NCBI RefSeq assembly: GCF_000807855.2
Contig: NZ_JRYR02000001.1
Coordinates: forward strand, 1,791,881-1,855,880
Direction of reading: 5' to 3'
Length of the DNA: 64,000 nt
Source of the DNA: Flammeovirga pacifica
Lineage (GTDB): Bacteria; Bacteroidota; Bacteroidia; Cytophagales; Flammeovirgaceae
The first letter of the stretch is position 1, and the number at the start of each line of letters is the position of its first letter. Under the pieces are notes generated by a model, which did not search any database, was not told the DNA's origin, and saw only the letters and a list, made by a program, of their open reading frames with translations. Below, in pieces: positions 63,093-64,000 of the stretch. The position numbers and the translations under genes are program-made.

Positions 63093-64000
63093 TTAGTAAC
63101 CTGCGTTTTGTTTTAACAATGGATGCAAATCAATTTCAACTTGAGGAATTGGTAAAAACCCTCTTTTTGCTTTGTCAAAATTAATTTCGAAAACTGTTGG
63201 ATCTGCTGCGATATCACCTGTTAAGTTTTGACCTTGATCGTTGATATATTGTGCATCAGTATCTGTAGGAGGTGTTAATGTATAATTTGTAACATCTAAC
63301 TCCGTCTTCGCTGCATCTAAACCTCTTCTTAACACATCAAAATATCTGTGTCCTTCAAAAGCTAATTCTACTCTTCTTTCTTGCTGAATATCTGCAAGTG
63401 ATACTAAACTGATATCTGCAAGACCTGCTCTTCTTCTCACTACATTAACATATTGAGTAGCCATTGCAGGATCAGTATCTACCATTAGTTCAGCGGCCAT
63501 TAAATAAACATCTGCTAAACGTATATAGTGGTAATTTTGTGCCCAGTTTAATTCAACATTTACCTCTGCTTGATTCCATGTATGTGTTGTATACTTGTTA
63601 GAGTGCATACCAGTGTAGTTGAAATGAGGCTCATGAACACTACCAACTTCATCAATAAGATCTTTGGCATATTTAATTGTTGATCCTAAACGAGCATCAC
63701 CAGCTTCAAAAGATTGTTCTAAATCTCTAGATGGGGCAATGAAACCCCAGCCTTGAGCAAAAGTTGGTCCGTTGTGTGCTCTTGGACCAGCCATTTGACA
63801 CATAATGTTACCGTAAGAATAATCACCCCAATCACCAGAGCCAGTGTTTGCAAAAGCAATTTCAAAAATTACTTCAGGATTGTAATTTCCATTCTCATTA
63901 AATAAATCTGCATAATTAGTAGCCAAAGTAAATCTACCTGAGTTAATTACATCTTTTGCCATTTGAGTAGCATCTGCCTTCGTAATTGCTGTACCACCTT
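63093..64000 (-). CDS. SusD/RagB-family protein (5' part beyond the window)
   Basis: The frame is open from the right edge to the stop at 63093, giving the C-terminal 302 or so residues; the start lies outside. Landmarks are RLADVYLMAAELMVD with the SusD helical repeat, VVRRRAGLADISL, ERRVELAFEGHRYFDVLRRG and the ending KRGFLPIPQVEIDLHPLLKQNAGY, the characteristic SusD C-terminus. It is an outer-membrane lipoprotein that captures oligosaccharides and passes them to a SusC-type TonB-dependent channel, which should lie beyond the edge. It is the first visible gene of the glucan locus. Confidence 0.95.
   Translation of the reverse strand, partial: GGTAITKADATQMAKDVINSGRFTLATNYADLFNENGNYNPEVIFEIAFANTGSGDWGDYSYGNIMCQMAGPRAHNGPTFAQGWGFIAPSRDLEQSFEAGDARLGSTIKYAKDLIDEVGSVHEPHFNYTGMHSNKYTTHTWNQAEVNVELNWAQNYHYIRLADVYLMAAELMVDTDPAMATQYVNVVRRRAGLADISLVSLADIQQERRVELAFEGHRYFDVLRRGLDAAKTELDVTNYTLTPPTDTDAQYINDQGQNLTGDIAADPTVFEINFDKAKRGFLPIPQVEIDLHPLLKQNAGY

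Overview
The window is a low-GC stretch from a member of the Bacteroidota, probably a marine polysaccharide degrader of the Cytophagales type (for example a Flammeovirga relative; the genus is a guess). The signs are: secreted proteins with C-terminal type IX secretion sorting domains, a SusD-type protein next to GH16 and GH3 enzymes, three sulfatases, starts without Shine-Dalgarno sequences, and promoters fitting the Bacteroidota pattern TTG-N(~20)-TAnnTTTG.

Region by region. 0.06-6.5 kb: a YfcC-type carrier, then a divergent two-gene McrB/McrC-like pair (coiled-coil AAA+ NTPase plus DUF2357/PD-(D/E)XK nuclease) that looks like a type IV restriction or defence system, then an Lrp/AsnC regulator. 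6.6-6.8 kb: a candidate small RNA with promoter, tRNA-like T-arm and terminator. 6.9-10.6 kb: a secreted protein, a 2-Cys peroxiredoxin and a DsbA/SDR/GNAT operon. 10.7-18.5 kb: two very large divergent T9SS cargo proteins. 18.6-24.4 kb: LD-carboxypeptidase, thymidylate synthase, a DUF1835 protein, small unknowns, a 23-residue hydrophobic microprotein gene with its own promoter and terminator, and an aldo/keto reductase. 24.6-26.1 kb: a sulfatase.

26.3-33.9 kb is a nitrate/nitrite-type ABC uptake operon on the minus strand: outer-membrane porin, binding lipoprotein, permease and two ATPases. Directly behind it lies a membrane SpoIIE-type phosphatase whose N-terminal sensor carries a P-box-like motif of the NarX/PilJ family, suggesting that transport and sensing of the same anion are linked. 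34.3-39.6 kb holds a GH71/GH99-like secreted protein and two lipoprotein sulfatases. 40.5-44.2 kb holds an ammonium transporter with an unusual tail, a saccharopine/alanine dehydrogenase-like enzyme and a TerD protein.

44.2-46.5 kb is a decayed accessory patch: a frameshifted, stop-containing remnant of the 3' end of mnmE, two further protein remnants, and two unrecognised secreted proteins. 46.5-48.5 kb encodes a FAD oxidoreductase and a membrane cytochrome c. 48.7-54.4 kb is the conserved rimP-nusA-infB block, with a 57-bp tandem repeat inside infB. 54.5-57.2 kb has an exported nucleoside hydrolase and a small ABC transporter. 57.3-64 kb is a beta-1,3-glucan (laminarin-like) utilisation locus: GH16, GH3, a PKD-domain lipoprotein and a SusD gene cut by the right edge; SusC would be expected just beyond it.
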